Shown here: one piece after another, positions 52,283 to 61,222 of the stretch | Layout of the letters: each line of letters begins with the position of its first letter | Position numbering within the stretch: the first letter of the stretch is position 1 | Assembly: GCA_038207565.1 (NCBI GenBank) | Contig: JBBQZQ010000023.1 | Span: forward strand, 1-64,000 | Direction of reading: 5' to 3' | From: JALZAI01 sp038207565 | Lineage (GTDB): Bacteria; Actinomycetota; Actinomycetes; Mycobacteriales; Jatrophihabitantaceae | Length of the DNA: 64,000 bases | The notes under the pieces: model-generated | What the model was told of the DNA's origin: nothing | Databases searched by the model: none | What the model saw: only the letters and a program-made list of their open reading frames with translations | Made by a program: the position numbers and the translations under genes

Positions 52283-53125
52283 CTACGGATGACGACGGCG
52301 TGCAACGACGCCGAAATCGGAAGTGAATCCCAGCTTGGTGCCCGCCCATTGCAGAGGGCGTGAGGTGGTGGACCAGTACGGTATGACCTCAACCGATGAA
52401 AAGCTCTGACGAAGGCAAGTGGCGATGGCTTCCTCGTCGCAACCCCGTCGAAGAACGTGGTACTCGACCATGTCGCGCGGATTGGTGATATCCAGCGCCC
52501 CACGTGTTCGCCGCGCGACGCTCTTGAGGCCTTCGACTCGGTCGCCTTGCCCGAGGCGCCACAGGTAGTGGGACCCTCGATGGGCTATCACGCTGGCTCG
52601 GGATTGCCGCGGATACCAGAGCGGATCTTGGAACGAAACGAACGACCCGCCGCTGTCGATGCGCGAGACCCAGCCATCAATGGCTCCGAGATAGTCCGGG
52701 ATGTGATGCAGGACCGCGACGCACAAGATGAGATCAAAGCGCTCACCGGCGAGATCGTTTGACTCACCCGACGGGTCGAAGACGACGCGTGCCGACGGGT
52801 TGTACGCGTACCGCCGCGCCAGGAGCGTGGCACTCGCACGGCTCATCTCGGTGACGGTGACGGTGGCTCCGGCCGCCAAGGTGTGGTCGGTAAACGCTCC
52901 GTGGCCCGCCCCAATTTCCAGCACCCGGGCACGCCCGTTGGCCTTGAGCAGCGCCAGAACCTCGCGGCGGACCGAATCAACCACCCTCTTGTTGAGGCTC
53001 AGGTGGGTAAGATGCGGCGACCCAAGAGCGTAGTCGTGATCATCTGCGTGCCCGACGTCCTGCATGCTTGTCGGTCCAACGTCGCCTGTGGGTGATAAGT
53101 CCGTCACCGGCGATTCCTTGCGCAT
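52283..53125 (-). CDS. Class I SAM-dependent methyltransferase
   Basis: The 280-residue protein has motif I VLEIGAGHGAFTDHTLAAGA, strand 2 VTVTEMSRASA, and FDLILCVAVLHHIPDYLGAI with the post-motif SRIDSGGSFVSFQDPLWYP. The pattern is of small-molecule/sugar methyltransferases (Methyltransf_12/25 type). Start ATG at 53125 (MRKESPVTDLS) is preferred over the in-frame ATG at 53179. It is flanked by fcl (convergent) and, upstream, by an empty 320-base stretch. Target unknown; a sugar hydroxyl of the polysaccharide is likely from context. Confidence 0.8.
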   Translation of the reverse strand: MRKESPVTDLSPTGDVGPTSMQDVGHADDHDYALGSPHLTHLSLNKRVVDSVRREVLALLKANGRARVLEIGAGHGAFTDHTLAAGATVTVTEMSRASATLLARRYAYNPSARVVFDPSGESNDLAGERFDLILCVAVLHHIPDYLGAIDGWVSRIDSGGSFVSFQDPLWYPRQSRASVIAHRGSHYLWRLGQGDRVEGLKSVARRTRGALDITNPRDMVEYHVLRRGCDEEAIATCLRQSFSSVEVIPYWSTTSRPLQWAGTKLGFTSDFGVVARRRHP

Positions 53126-53444
53126 GGCAAGCGCGATCCATCCACCAGCAACCGTGGGGCACGGTTCACTGCATGGCACTCTGAAGGATCGACGCCGCCG
53201 GCGACGGGTCCAGACCCACAGGTGGTGGCTGCCGATCCCAGAGCGCGCCGCTCAATCACGGTGCAAGCATTGCAGACGAGGGCAATGTGGACAGGCATTC
53301 CATGAGCCGATCAGAAGTTTCGCTGCTCGGCTCGCGGTCGACCTCAGCCCGCGGGAAGCCCGCCCCACCGTCACCGCTGGTTCGGCGAACTCTGCGATTG
53401 CCCCATGCGGAGGTCGCGTGATGCTGAGTTGATGTCCCATTCGA
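53126..53444. other. Intergenic stretch, nothing recognised
   Basis: Frames on both strands here are short and without similarity. It separates two minus-strand genes (glycosyltransferase upstream, methyltransferase downstream) and may hold the methyltransferase promoter. Confidence 0.35.
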
Positions 53445-54662
53445 TCAGTCCCGGCGAGCACAAAGGCCGGCGACCCACTCGCTGTACGCGGTGAGTGCGC
53501 GCTCTTTCGACAGATGCTCACTAGCGAAGTCCCGGCCTATCCGGCCTAGCTTGTTCGCGCGCATCTCGTCGTCCGCGACATCGAGCACCCCGTCGAGAAG
53601 TGCGTCTGCGTCGCCGGCGGGTGTGAGCAGCCCGCCGCCTGAGGCGCGGACAAAGTCACCGGTAGCGCTGCACGCGTCGGTGGCAGCCACGATGGGCCGG
53701 GCGGCGAACATATAGGAAGTCAGCTTGCTGGGCAGGCTCATCTCCGTCATCCCCGGCCGCTCATTGATGAGCAGGACGTCGGCCGAGGTGAGCAGATCGG
53801 TGTAGTCGCAGTTGTCCACGCCGCTCAAGAACCTGACATTCGGGCAACCGGCTGCATAGGCTCCAAGGCGCTTACGCTGGCTCCCTCCTCCGGCCAACAC
53901 GAAGGTGACATGCGGGGCGCGCTGGGCCGCCAGCCTCGCGGCGTCGATGACGACTTCCAGATTCTGCTTGGAGCCCATGTTGCCGCTGTGCAGGGCGATG
54001 ACCTCGTCATTGCGCCAACCGAAATGGATGCGCGCATCGGGGCGCGATCTGCTGGCTTCGTCGACGTGCGTCCAGTTATGGATGATAGTTGTTGGGTCGT
54101 CGCGTCCCGCCAGCCGCTTCAGTTCCGAGCCCAGCCGGGAGTGGATCGTGGTGATCGCTGCCGCGTTGCGCAGCACCGATCGTTCTACCGCGGTGATGAC
54201 GCCGACGACGGAGCTGCTGCCCTTAACGCCGCCCTGCGCGGCCGCCGTTCCCATTATGTCCTGGATAATTACGCCGTAGGGAACCCGTTGGCGGCGAGCG
54301 ATAAGGCGCGCCGCCTGCGCGCCGAAGAGGCTCGGCACGACCGCGATGACCACGTCGGCCGGGATCTGCATGCCGGCCGCCGCGGCGCGCGCAGCCCAAG
54401 TGAGTTCGTAGACGGCTCGCTTGATCACGGTGGGCGACCTCGGAACGAAGTGCTGCAGGCGGATCAGCCGGAGTTTCCCCTCGCGCTCGTCGGTTCGCCA
54501 CTTGCCGAACGCATCCTGACGCTGCCAGTCGGGGTAGTGCGGCACGCCGGTGATGACGGTGACCTCGTGCTCACTCGCCAGGTGGTGCGCCAATGCCGTC
54601 GTGTACGGTGCGATGCCCGTGTGCTCTGGTGCGTAGTTGATCCCAAGGATGAGCAACCTCAT
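53445..54662 (-). CDS. Glycosyltransferase family 4, WcaI-like
   Basis: This 405-residue enzyme starts MRLLILGINYAPEHTGIAPYT, characteristic of the WcaI/colanic-acid type, with VITGVPHYPDW, VIIQDIMGTAAAQGG and a donor domain with HSGNMGSKQNLEVVIDAARL, VRFLSGVDNCDYTDLLTSADVLLIN and SLPSKLTSYMFAARPIVAA. WcaI in E. coli is thought to add fucose; the neighbouring Gmd and Fcl make the donor, so a fucosyltransferase role is a fair inference. The gmd gene is upstream on the same strand, 53 bases away, so they are probably co-transcribed. Confidence 0.88.
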   Translation of the reverse strand: MRLLILGINYAPEHTGIAPYTTALAHHLASEHEVTVITGVPHYPDWQRQDAFGKWRTDEREGKLRLIRLQHFVPRSPTVIKRAVYELTWAARAAAAGMQIPADVVIAVVPSLFGAQAARLIARRQRVPYGVIIQDIMGTAAAQGGVKGSSSVVGVITAVERSVLRNAAAITTIHSRLGSELKRLAGRDDPTTIIHNWTHVDEASRSRPDARIHFGWRNDEVIALHSGNMGSKQNLEVVIDAARLAAQRAPHVTFVLAGGGSQRKRLGAYAAGCPNVRFLSGVDNCDYTDLLTSADVLLINERPGMTEMSLPSKLTSYMFAARPIVAATDACSATGDFVRASGGGLLTPAGDADALLDGVLDVADDEMRANKLGRIGRDFASEHLSKERALTAYSEWVAGLCARRD

Positions 54663-54715
54663 GTAGCGACCAATCTAGGTGACGCAGGTTTGCGCCCGCA
54701 GCCGCCGGCGGAGCG

Positions 54716-55714
54716 CTAGCCCCTACTTCGAAGTTCACGGTGAGCGAGCTCCAAGTCATTTTGGACCATAATACGTGCAAGATCCGGTGCGAGGACACTA
54801 GGCGCCCAGCCCAATTTCTGTTGCGCCTTCGAGGCGTCGCCGATCAAAGCATCCACCTCGGTGGGTCGCAGGTACCGTTCGTCGAACCTCACGTGGTCCT
54901 GCCAGTCGAGGCCGACGTGTCCGAACGAAAGCTCGACAAAATTCTTGACTGAGTACGACGTGCCCGTCGCGACGACGTAGTCGTCCGGCTTGGCCTGTTG
55001 CAGCATCAACCACATCGCCTCGACGTACTCCTTGGCGTATCCCCAGTCTCGCACTGCCTCGAGGTTGCCGAGGTACAGCGTTTGCTCCAGGCCCGCCTTG
55101 ATGCGAGCCGCTGCTCGGGTGATCTTTCGCGTGACGAAGGTTTCGCCGCGTCGTGGGGACTCGTGATTGAACAGAATCCCGTTGACTGCGAACATGCCGT
55201 AGGCCTCGCGGTAGTTCTTCGTCATCCAGTACGCGTAGACCTTCGCCACGCCGTAGGGGGAACGCGGATAGAATGGCGTTTGCTCGTTCTGCGGCGGAGG
55301 CGTAGCTCCGAACATCTCCGAGCTCGATGCCTGGTAGAACCTGCAGTCGAGGCCGATCAGCCGGATGGCTTCGAGTAGACGTGTGGTCCCCAGGCCCGTC
55401 GTTTGGCCGGTAAATTCGGGTTCGTCGAAGCTGACGCGAACATGGGACTGCGCGGCGAGGTGGTACACCTCGTCAGGACGGATGTTGGCAAGCAGGGTCA
55501 CCAGCCGCGTTCCGTCCGTGAGATCGCTGTAGTGCAAAAAGAGCCGCGTGTCAGTGAGGTGCGGGTCTCGGTAGAGGTGCTCGATCCGTGAGGTATTGAA
55601 GGTGCTGGCGCGCCGGATGAGGCCGTGGACCGTGTATCCCTTCTCAAGGAGTAACTCGGCCAGATAGGAACCATCCTGGCCGGTCACGCCCGTGATCAGA
55701 GCGTTTCGGCTCAC
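54716..55714 (-). CDS. gmd: GDP-mannose 4,6-dehydratase
   Basis: Gmd removes water from GDP-mannose to give GDP-4-keto-6-deoxy-D-mannose, the first step to GDP-L-fucose or GDP-D-rhamnose. The 332-residue protein has the NADP motif ALITGVTGQDGSYLAELLL, the RRASTFNTSRIEHL loop, LAAQSHVRVSFDEPEFT, the catalytic Ser and Tyr/Lys region (SSSEMFGATPPP and SPYGVAKVYAYWMTKNYREA) and NHESPRRGETFVTRKI. All are normal. It is co-oriented with the WcaI-like gene and divergent from the glycosyltransferase at 55845; the 130-base gap probably holds both promoters. Confidence 0.95.
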   Translation of the reverse strand: MSRNALITGVTGQDGSYLAELLLEKGYTVHGLIRRASTFNTSRIEHLYRDPHLTDTRLFLHYSDLTDGTRLVTLLANIRPDEVYHLAAQSHVRVSFDEPEFTGQTTGLGTTRLLEAIRLIGLDCRFYQASSSEMFGATPPPQNEQTPFYPRSPYGVAKVYAYWMTKNYREAYGMFAVNGILFNHESPRRGETFVTRKITRAAARIKAGLEQTLYLGNLEAVRDWGYAKEYVEAMWLMLQQAKPDDYVVATGTSYSVKNFVELSFGHVGLDWQDHVRFDERYLRPTEVDALIGDASKAQQKLGWAPSVLAPDLARIMVQNDLELAHRELRSRG

Positions 55715-55844
55715 GCGAGATGCCTTCCACGTCGGTTACTGATCAGTATCGCCTTCCTTTGGTTCGCCACTTGCCCGGCCAACGTAGCTGCCGTAGCCAC
55801 GCGAGGGGTCCGTACAGTCAGTAAGGTCATCCGATACGACCGGA

Positions 55845-57050
55845 GTGTATGCCGTGGCCAATCACGCTATTAACTCACTCTTCATCATCCACGCGCCAGT
55901 GTTCGGGGGCCCGCACAACACCATCGCGATAATGGACGCGTTGCTCAAGCGCGACGGGGTCAGTACGGTGGTGCTGTTGCCCAGTGAGGCCACGTCCGCC
56001 GCGCAGCGTCTTCGGGCTAGCGGTGTGGATGTCGTGACAATGCCGCTCCATAGGATGCGGGCTAAGCTGGACCCTCGTGTGCACGCCAATTGGGTTCGCA
56101 CGCTGCGCACCGAAGTGGAGAGCGTCGTCCGCCTAATTCAGGAGCGCGAGATCGACGTTGTTACTACGAACTCATTACCGAACCTGCACGGTGGCCTTGC
56201 CGCGCGGAAAGCCGACGTTGCGTGCGTGTGGGAGCTTATTGATTCGTACCCGCCGCCTGTGGTGCGTCGGGCGTATATGCCTGTCGTGCTGCGCCTTGCT
56301 GACGTTGTCATGTCAACCGGACGAAAGGTGGCGGAGCAACACCATGGCACGACAAAGCTCGGCGACCGCTGGGTGAGCTTCTTCCCCTGCGTCGATACCG
56401 CCCGATTTTGCTTCGATCCCGTCCAACAGGGCAAGGCACGCGCCGAGCTCGGGTTGCTGCAAACCGCCAAGGTCATCGGCAACGTAGCGAATCTCAATCC
56501 GATGAAGGGGCATATCCACTTCATCCGAGCGGCCGCCCAGCTTCGTCAGACGCACCCTGACACCCAGTTCGTGATCCTTGGCGGCACCTATGATCACTAT
56601 GAGGAGTACTGCGAGCGCCTGTGGTCGGAGGCCGCGAGCCTTGGGTTGCAGGTGGGTAGAGACCTGATTGTCGTAGATCCAGAGGCCAGGGTGAGCGAAT
56701 TAGCGCAAGCGTTCGATATGTTCTGGATGACGTCCGAGCCGAGGTCTGAAGGTATCCCCACCGTAATCGGCGAGGCCAAGGCTCTTGGACTGCCCGTCGT
56801 CACCGTCGATGTCGGCTCGACCGCGGAATGCGTTACAAACGGGGTCAGCGGCTACGTGGTCCCACCCCGACAGCCCATGGCGATCGCCGCTGCTGCGGCG
56901 AGAATCCTTGATGATGACGAGCGCCGCGCTTCGATGGGTCGGGCCGCACGGGTGGAGGCAGTACGCGATTTTGCAGCTGCTCGAGGTGCCGACTCACATC
57001 GCACCGCTTACGAGCGCGCACTTCGCCACCACGCAAGCCGCCGGTTCTAA
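55845..57050 (+). CDS. Glycosyltransferase family 4
   Basis: This 401-residue GT-B enzyme begins SLFIIHAPVFGGPHNTIAIM and has in the donor half VIGNVANLNPMKGHIHFIRAAAQL, RVSELAQAFDMFWMTSEPRSEGIPTVIGEAKALGLPVV and a C-terminal Ala-rich helix. The EGIPTVIGEA segment is the family 4 donor-binding motif. Start may be GTG 55845 or GTG 55854. The sequence is more AT-rich than the nuo genes, as are the next three genes, which hints at separate ancestry. The FkbM methyltransferase gene follows in the same direction after 60 bases. Confidence 0.85.
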   Translation: MYAVANHAINSLFIIHAPVFGGPHNTIAIMDALLKRDGVSTVVLLPSEATSAAQRLRASGVDVVTMPLHRMRAKLDPRVHANWVRTLRTEVESVVRLIQEREIDVVTTNSLPNLHGGLAARKADVACVWELIDSYPPPVVRRAYMPVVLRLADVVMSTGRKVAEQHHGTTKLGDRWVSFFPCVDTARFCFDPVQQGKARAELGLLQTAKVIGNVANLNPMKGHIHFIRAAAQLRQTHPDTQFVILGGTYDHYEEYCERLWSEAASLGLQVGRDLIVVDPEARVSELAQAFDMFWMTSEPRSEGIPTVIGEAKALGLPVVTVDVGSTAECVTNGVSGYVVPPRQPMAIAAAAARILDDDERRASMGRAARVEAVRDFAAARGADSHRTAYERALRHHASRRF

Positions 57051-57110
57051 ACTCGTTCGAAGGACGGCGCCCGAATAGGCACGAAGCCTGCTGGATGTAA
57101 TGTATCGGGC

Positions 57111-57833
57111 ATGCCCAACAGGGTTCGAGCCGCGATCAAAACTGGAGTGCGGCGATCGCTCAGGCGCGCCGGATACGATATCGTTCCCCTAGCAGGGGGG
57201 CTCGTCGACCTCCAAAAACGACTTCTTTCTTCGGTAGGCGTGGCAATAGACGTAGGTGCTAACGTCGGGCAGTTCGGGGAGCGGCTTCGGGATATCGGGT
57301 ACGCCGGCCGAATCATCTCGTTCGAACCGAGTCACGAGGCCTTCGGAGTTCTGCGATCTAAGACAGCGCGCGACCCGAATTGGGAAATCCGCCGCACCGC
57401 GCTCGGCGCAAGTTCCGGGCTGGCAAAGCTGAACGTCTCCGCCAATAGTGTCAGCTCATCCCTGCTCGACGTTGGAGAGATCCATCTGCGTGCCGCGCCG
57501 GCGTCCAGGATTGTCGAGGTCGAAACCGTCCCGGTCACCACACTTGATAGCGCGCTTGACGGAATGACCGACTCAATTTACCTGAAACTCGACGTGCAAG
57601 GTTTCGAGCTCCCCGTGATAACTGGAGGCGAATGGGCACTCGCTCACGCGGCCGCCGTGCAGATTGAGGTCTCGTTCGCTGATTTGTACGAGGGACAAAC
57701 TGATTGGCTGGAGGTCTGTTCCTATCTCCAGGCCCGTGGATTTGTGATGCGCTATGTCGAACCGGGTTATGAAGACAGGCGGACGGGTTTCATGCTCCAA
57801 GCCGATTTGCTCTTCATTAGACGCGACGAATAA
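57111..57833 (+). CDS. FkbM family methyltransferase
   Basis: The 240-residue protein has the FkbM layout: a basic head, AIDVGANVGQFGERLRDIGY (SAM motif I), IISFEPSHEAFGVL, then VTTLDSALD and YLKLDVQGFELPVITGG, ending VQIEVSFADLYEGQTDWLEV with FMLQADLLFIRRD. The family O-methylates sugars and macrolides. ATG at 57111 follows the upstream gene by 60 bases. The base composition is like that of 55845-57050. From the neighbourhood it likely methylates a sugar of the polymer. No membrane segment. Confidence 0.85.
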   Translation: MPNRVRAAIKTGVRRSLRRAGYDIVPLAGGLVDLQKRLLSSVGVAIDVGANVGQFGERLRDIGYAGRIISFEPSHEAFGVLRSKTARDPNWEIRRTALGASSGLAKLNVSANSVSSSLLDVGEIHLRAAPASRIVEVETVPVTTLDSALDGMTDSIYLKLDVQGFELPVITGGEWALAHAAAVQIEVSFADLYEGQTDWLEVCSYLQARGFVMRYVEPGYEDRRTGFMLQADLLFIRRDE

Positions 57834-57942
57834 ACGCGCTTTCCCATGCCCTGATTATCGTCGCGAAGGCTTCGGAGGGGGTGTTCCGGTAGTTGACGCA
57901 TCGTGTCGCAAAAGACCTCCGACAATTTCGGCAACACGGCTA

Positions 57943-58857
57943 TCAGGCCTTCCAACTTGGAAGCTCGCGCCGTAGCAATCCCTCCAGCCGCTCGATGTCG
58001 GAACGGTAATATTCTCGCAGCCGATTCGTCACGTCGGCCGGAACCACACTGGCGTCCGCCCGAAACAGTTGTGAAAGCAGAATCCTATCGATGCCGGCCA
58101 CAGTCCAACTGAATATGCGCGGCGCCATAGCGCTAGGGCGAGCGAGGGAAGTGTACGTCTTATCCGCATTCCACGACAAAATATATCGATTGCGCAGATT
58201 CAGGAAGCGTAACCGCCTGCGGTCGTATACGCCCTTATTGATGCTCCTCATTTGGTAGGGCGGTCGAAAGTCCAAGTTATCGACGCCTAGAAAACGAAAT
58301 ATGGACCGGAAACTTGCCGACGGGTGTTCCCGCAGCTCATCGTTGAACAGAATATGGATATCGTTCAGGGAGAAGTAGCGCAAGTACGTTGTCAAGTGCC
58401 GCCCGTAAAGGCCCCAGTCGAGGATATCCGCCGCACTAGGACTAGACTCGCGATAAGCGCCGTCGAGCACCTTGGTCAGGCCGACGCCAGGATCCTCGAC
58501 TGGCAGAAGGCCCCATCGCACGTGCCAAAAATATGCTGATACGGCTCGGGCAACCGGATCGCGCAAGCAAAGTAAGAGCTTTGGGCGCCTGCCCAGTCCA
58601 TTTAATCGCTCAGGAACCTCTGGACGGGCGAAGTAGTCCGGACACTTGATGCCACGCATCTGCTTGTCTGAGTGTTCGCACAGGGACCCCTCGAGCGCCA
58701 CCATTTTGGCGGCACTGAAAACGGGATCGCGAAACACCGGAACTTCTCCGTTGGGCATCCAGATGTCGGGGTGCTGGCCGATACCGCGGGCGAGCTGGGT
58801 GGTCCCACCCTTCTGCGCCCCGATGACTACAAAATCAAGCCCGCACCCTGTGTTCAC
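57943..58857 (-). CDS. Sulfotransferase family protein (pair with 35049-35981)
   Basis: The 304-residue protein has IGAQKGGTTQLARGIGQHP (5'-phosphosulfate loop) and LLLCLRDPVARAVSAYFWHV (3'-phosphate site). It is plainly related to the protein at 35049-35981: WHVRWGLLPVEDPGVGLTKV, WGLYGRHLTTYL and RRRLRFLNLRNRYILSW recur in both. The codon use here is more AT-rich than in the first copy, so the pair are old or separately acquired relatives. GTG at 58857 overlaps the stop of the GT2 gene by four bases (GTGA), so the glycosyltransferase and this sulfotransferase are coupled. Confidence 0.87.
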   Translation of the reverse strand: MNTGCGLDFVVIGAQKGGTTQLARGIGQHPDIWMPNGEVPVFRDPVFSAAKMVALEGSLCEHSDKQMRGIKCPDYFARPEVPERLNGLGRRPKLLLCLRDPVARAVSAYFWHVRWGLLPVEDPGVGLTKVLDGAYRESSPSAADILDWGLYGRHLTTYLRYFSLNDIHILFNDELREHPSASFRSIFRFLGVDNLDFRPPYQMRSINKGVYDRRRLRFLNLRNRYILSWNADKTYTSLARPSAMAPRIFSWTVAGIDRILLSQLFRADASVVPADVTNRLREYYRSDIERLEGLLRRELPSWKA

Positions 58858-59873
58858 CCGCCAGACGCTCTGCTCTTGCGAACCAGTCTATAGCCGAGGT
58901 AGGGCAAGCGCTCAAACCGAACAATTGCCAGCGCTGCAAATGAAACAGCCAGAAAGTCCCTTCGGCGAATTAACTCGGTGAACCCTGGTGTGCGAATAGC
59001 GCTGCGAGCCCATTCTGTTATATCATGTAGTTCGTTATTCATATATTCCGCTCGCGACGCTATCTGCAGGATAGCGATCGCTATTGCACGGGCCTCGAAG
59101 CACGCCAGCGCACGCCAGTATCGAGATTGATTGAAGTTGGTCGCAACGATCTGCCGAGCATGATCGCGGACGGAAACCAGCGCTCGAATATTTCGATTGT
59201 CGACCGCTTGTCTGTACTCGCGCCCTTGGACGTAAGTGTATAGCCGCTGTCGCGTCGCGACGACGCGATCTGCGCCGGCCAGAACGTCCAGCATCGCATA
59301 AAGGTCCTCGTGCATTTGCAAATCCGAGAACGGCGCAGGTCCGAGAAGGGAGCGACGAATCAGCTTGTTCCACACATGTCCGGAGACGTCCCCATTCAGT
59401 AACCACCGCAGTGCCTCTCCGCAAATGGCAACCTCCCCGGCGATTCGTTTCATGGACAGCGACGGCGCATTACGTTTCGATGCCGAACCGTCGCGCTGAC
59501 TCCATGCTGCGCATATCGATACGTCCGCACCAGCACGCTGAGCGGCCGTGTATAAGGCCGAGAGTATCCCAGGTTCCCACGTGTCGTCGCAATCGCAGAA
59601 CCAAATAAATCGTTCCGTGGCCAAGGTCAGCCCCGCGTTTCGCGCTCCGCCCGGCCCCACGCCTTCGTCAAGCTCGATAAGCTGCAAATTTCTCATACCC
59701 GCGGACGCCGCCATTACGAGTGACTTTGTGGAGTCACGGCAGCCGTCTAGCACGATGATGATCTCTGCCGGTTGGGGGTCCAATGACCGGGTCTGTCTGA
59801 TCGCCGCCGAGGCGTGCGCCGCCGCGTCCCGCATCGGCATGATCACCGAGATGGGCAGCGTGCCCTGGGTCAT
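58854..59873 (-). CDS. Glycosyltransferase family 2
   Basis: This 339-residue enzyme begins SVIMPMRDAAAHASAAIRQT, then AEIIIVLDGCRDSTKSLV, GVGPGGARNAGLTLATERF and the DxD metal-binding site in WFCDCDDTWEPG (about residue 95). A second conserved stretch, HVWNKLIRRSLLGPAPFSDLQMHEDLYAMLD, has the acceptor-side acid (HED). It is an inverting GT-A enzyme. The C-terminal hydrophobic helix is weak. It is coupled to the downstream sulfotransferase by a four-base overlap. Start ATG 59873. Confidence 0.87.
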   Translation of the reverse strand: MTQGTLPISVIMPMRDAAAHASAAIRQTRSLDPQPAEIIIVLDGCRDSTKSLVMAASAGMRNLQLIELDEGVGPGGARNAGLTLATERFIWFCDCDDTWEPGILSALYTAAQRAGADVSICAAWSQRDGSASKRNAPSLSMKRIAGEVAICGEALRWLLNGDVSGHVWNKLIRRSLLGPAPFSDLQMHEDLYAMLDVLAGADRVVATRQRLYTYVQGREYRQAVDNRNIRALVSVRDHARQIVATNFNQSRYWRALACFEARAIAIAILQIASRAEYMNNELHDITEWARSAIRTPGFTELIRRRDFLAVSFAALAIVRFERLPYLGYRLVRKSRASGG

Positions 59874-60013
59874 CGGCGCCTCACCGCATTGCGATCTTGA
59901 CCCACAGGTGGAGGGATTGTGTAATCAGGCGCACGAGTGCGAATGTACCTGAGAATTTGCGCCGGACCCGGCGCGGCAACAGCCCTGCGACATAGCTGCG
60001 CGATACTTGTCGC

Positions 60014-60181
60014 GTGTCTGAAAGAGTGAGACCAGTGCGGCGCTCGAAGAAGTCGAGCAAGCTCAAGCGCTGGCGGCGCGAGACGCCGACCAACGAAATC
60101 GCCATGACGTTGGTCGGGATCGGCGCCGTGCTGCTGCTGCTGCTGCTCGCCGTCGTCGCAGCCATTCTCATTCTCGGCTGA
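60014..60181 (+). CDS. Small single-helix membrane protein (about 55 residues)
   Basis: A 55-codon frame from GTG 60014 (alternatives at 60026 and 60035) reads a basic head (RRSKKSSKLKRWRRE) followed by TPTNEIAMTLVGIGAVLLLL and LLLAVVAAILILG, one strong hydrophobic helix. The gene is convergent with korB; its stop is seven bases from the korB stop. The arrangement is that of an ordinary small actinobacterial membrane protein. A minus-strand frame covers the same bases but has no similarity. Confidence 0.45.
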   Translation: MSERVRPVRRSKKSSKLKRWRRETPTNEIAMTLVGIGAVLLLLLLAVVAAILILG

Positions 60182-60187
60182 GCGCGG

Positions 60188-61222
60188 TCAGGCGATCGAC
60201 CACGTGTCCGCGCCGCGCAGCAGCGACTGCAGAGCAGCCCCGTCGCGGGGCGCTTTGGCCGCAGCCGCGTCGAGCTGGCCTTCCATCAGCGAGTCGTAGG
60301 TCGCCCGCTCGACCGACCGGAACACGCCCATCGGCGCATAGCGGCTATCGAGTGATTGCAACCGCGAGAGTGCGAAGGCGTAGGCGGGGTTCTCGTGGTG
60401 GGCGTCGTGCACGACCACGCTGGGATCGTCGGCGGCGACGCCGTCCGCCACCGACAGCGAACCGTCGGCGGATCGGACGATGGCCTTCTTGCCGACGCCG
60501 TCGGCGTCGACGGCGCCGAAGCGCAGCGGCTGACCGTGCTCCATCCGGATCATCCAGTCATCGCGGATGTCGGCATCCTTGAGCACCTCGAACGCACCGT
60601 CGTTGAAGATGTTGCAGTTTTGGTAGATCTCCACTAGAGCAGTTCCCTGGTGGTCGGCCGCCGCGCGCAATACCGAGGTGAGGTGCTTGCGGTCGCTGTC
60701 CAGGGTGCGCGCCACGAAAGTGGCTTCGGCACCCAGCGCGACCGAGACCGGGTTGAACGGGTTGTCCAGCGAGCCCATCGGCGTCGACTTGGTGATCTTG
60801 CCGAGCTCCGAGGTAGGGGAGTACTGCCCCTTGGTCAGGCCATAGATCCGGTTGTTGAAGAGCAGGATCTTCAGGTTCACGTTGCGGCGCAAGGCGTGGA
60901 TGAGGTGGTTGCCGCCGATCGACAGCGCGTCACCGTCACCGGTCACGACCCACACCGACAGGTCGGTGCGCGACGTCGACAGGCCGGTCGCGATCGCGGG
61001 CGCACGCCCGTGGATGGAGTGCATGCCATAGGTGTTCATGTAGTACGGGAAGCGGCTCGAGCAGCCGATGCCTGAGATGAACACGATGTCTTCTTTGGGG
61101 ATACCGAGATCGGGCATGAAGCCCTGCACCGCGGCGAGGATCGCATAGTCACCGCATCCGGGGCACCAGCGCACCTCCTGGTCGGTCTTGAAATCCTTCG
61201 GCTTGAGACTCAGCTCAGTCAT
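60188..61222 (-). CDS. korB: 2-oxoacid:ferredoxin oxidoreductase beta subunit (KorB)
   Basis: KorB binds thiamine diphosphate and, with KorA, oxidises 2-oxoglutarate to succinyl-CoA, giving electrons to ferredoxin. The 344-residue protein has RWCPGCGDYAILAAVQ, GIGCSSRFPYYMNTYGMHSIHGRAPAIATG, and the TPP motif VVTGDGDALSIGGNHLIHA, then FNNRIYGLTKGQYSPTSE. The Cys residues near the start are the usual [4Fe-4S] ligands. It begins where korA ends: ATG 61222 overlaps the korA stop by four bases. This route can replace the NAD-dependent 2-oxoglutarate dehydrogenase in actinobacteria. Confidence 0.95.
   Translation of the reverse strand: MTELSLKPKDFKTDQEVRWCPGCGDYAILAAVQGFMPDLGIPKEDIVFISGIGCSSRFPYYMNTYGMHSIHGRAPAIATGLSTSRTDLSVWVVTGDGDALSIGGNHLIHALRRNVNLKILLFNNRIYGLTKGQYSPTSELGKITKSTPMGSLDNPFNPVSVALGAEATFVARTLDSDRKHLTSVLRAAADHQGTALVEIYQNCNIFNDGAFEVLKDADIRDDWMIRMEHGQPLRFGAVDADGVGKKAIVRSADGSLSVADGVAADDPSVVVHDAHHENPAYAFALSRLQSLDSRYAPMGVFRSVERATYDSLMEGQLDAAAAKAPRDGAALQSLLRGADTWSIA

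Noticed and set aside
59881..60171. 96-codon minus-strand frame before the GT2 gene
   Set aside because: The end (KFSGTFALVRLITQSLHLWVKIAMR) looks protein-like, but there is no good start, and it competes with a small membrane protein on the plus strand; undecided but not supported.
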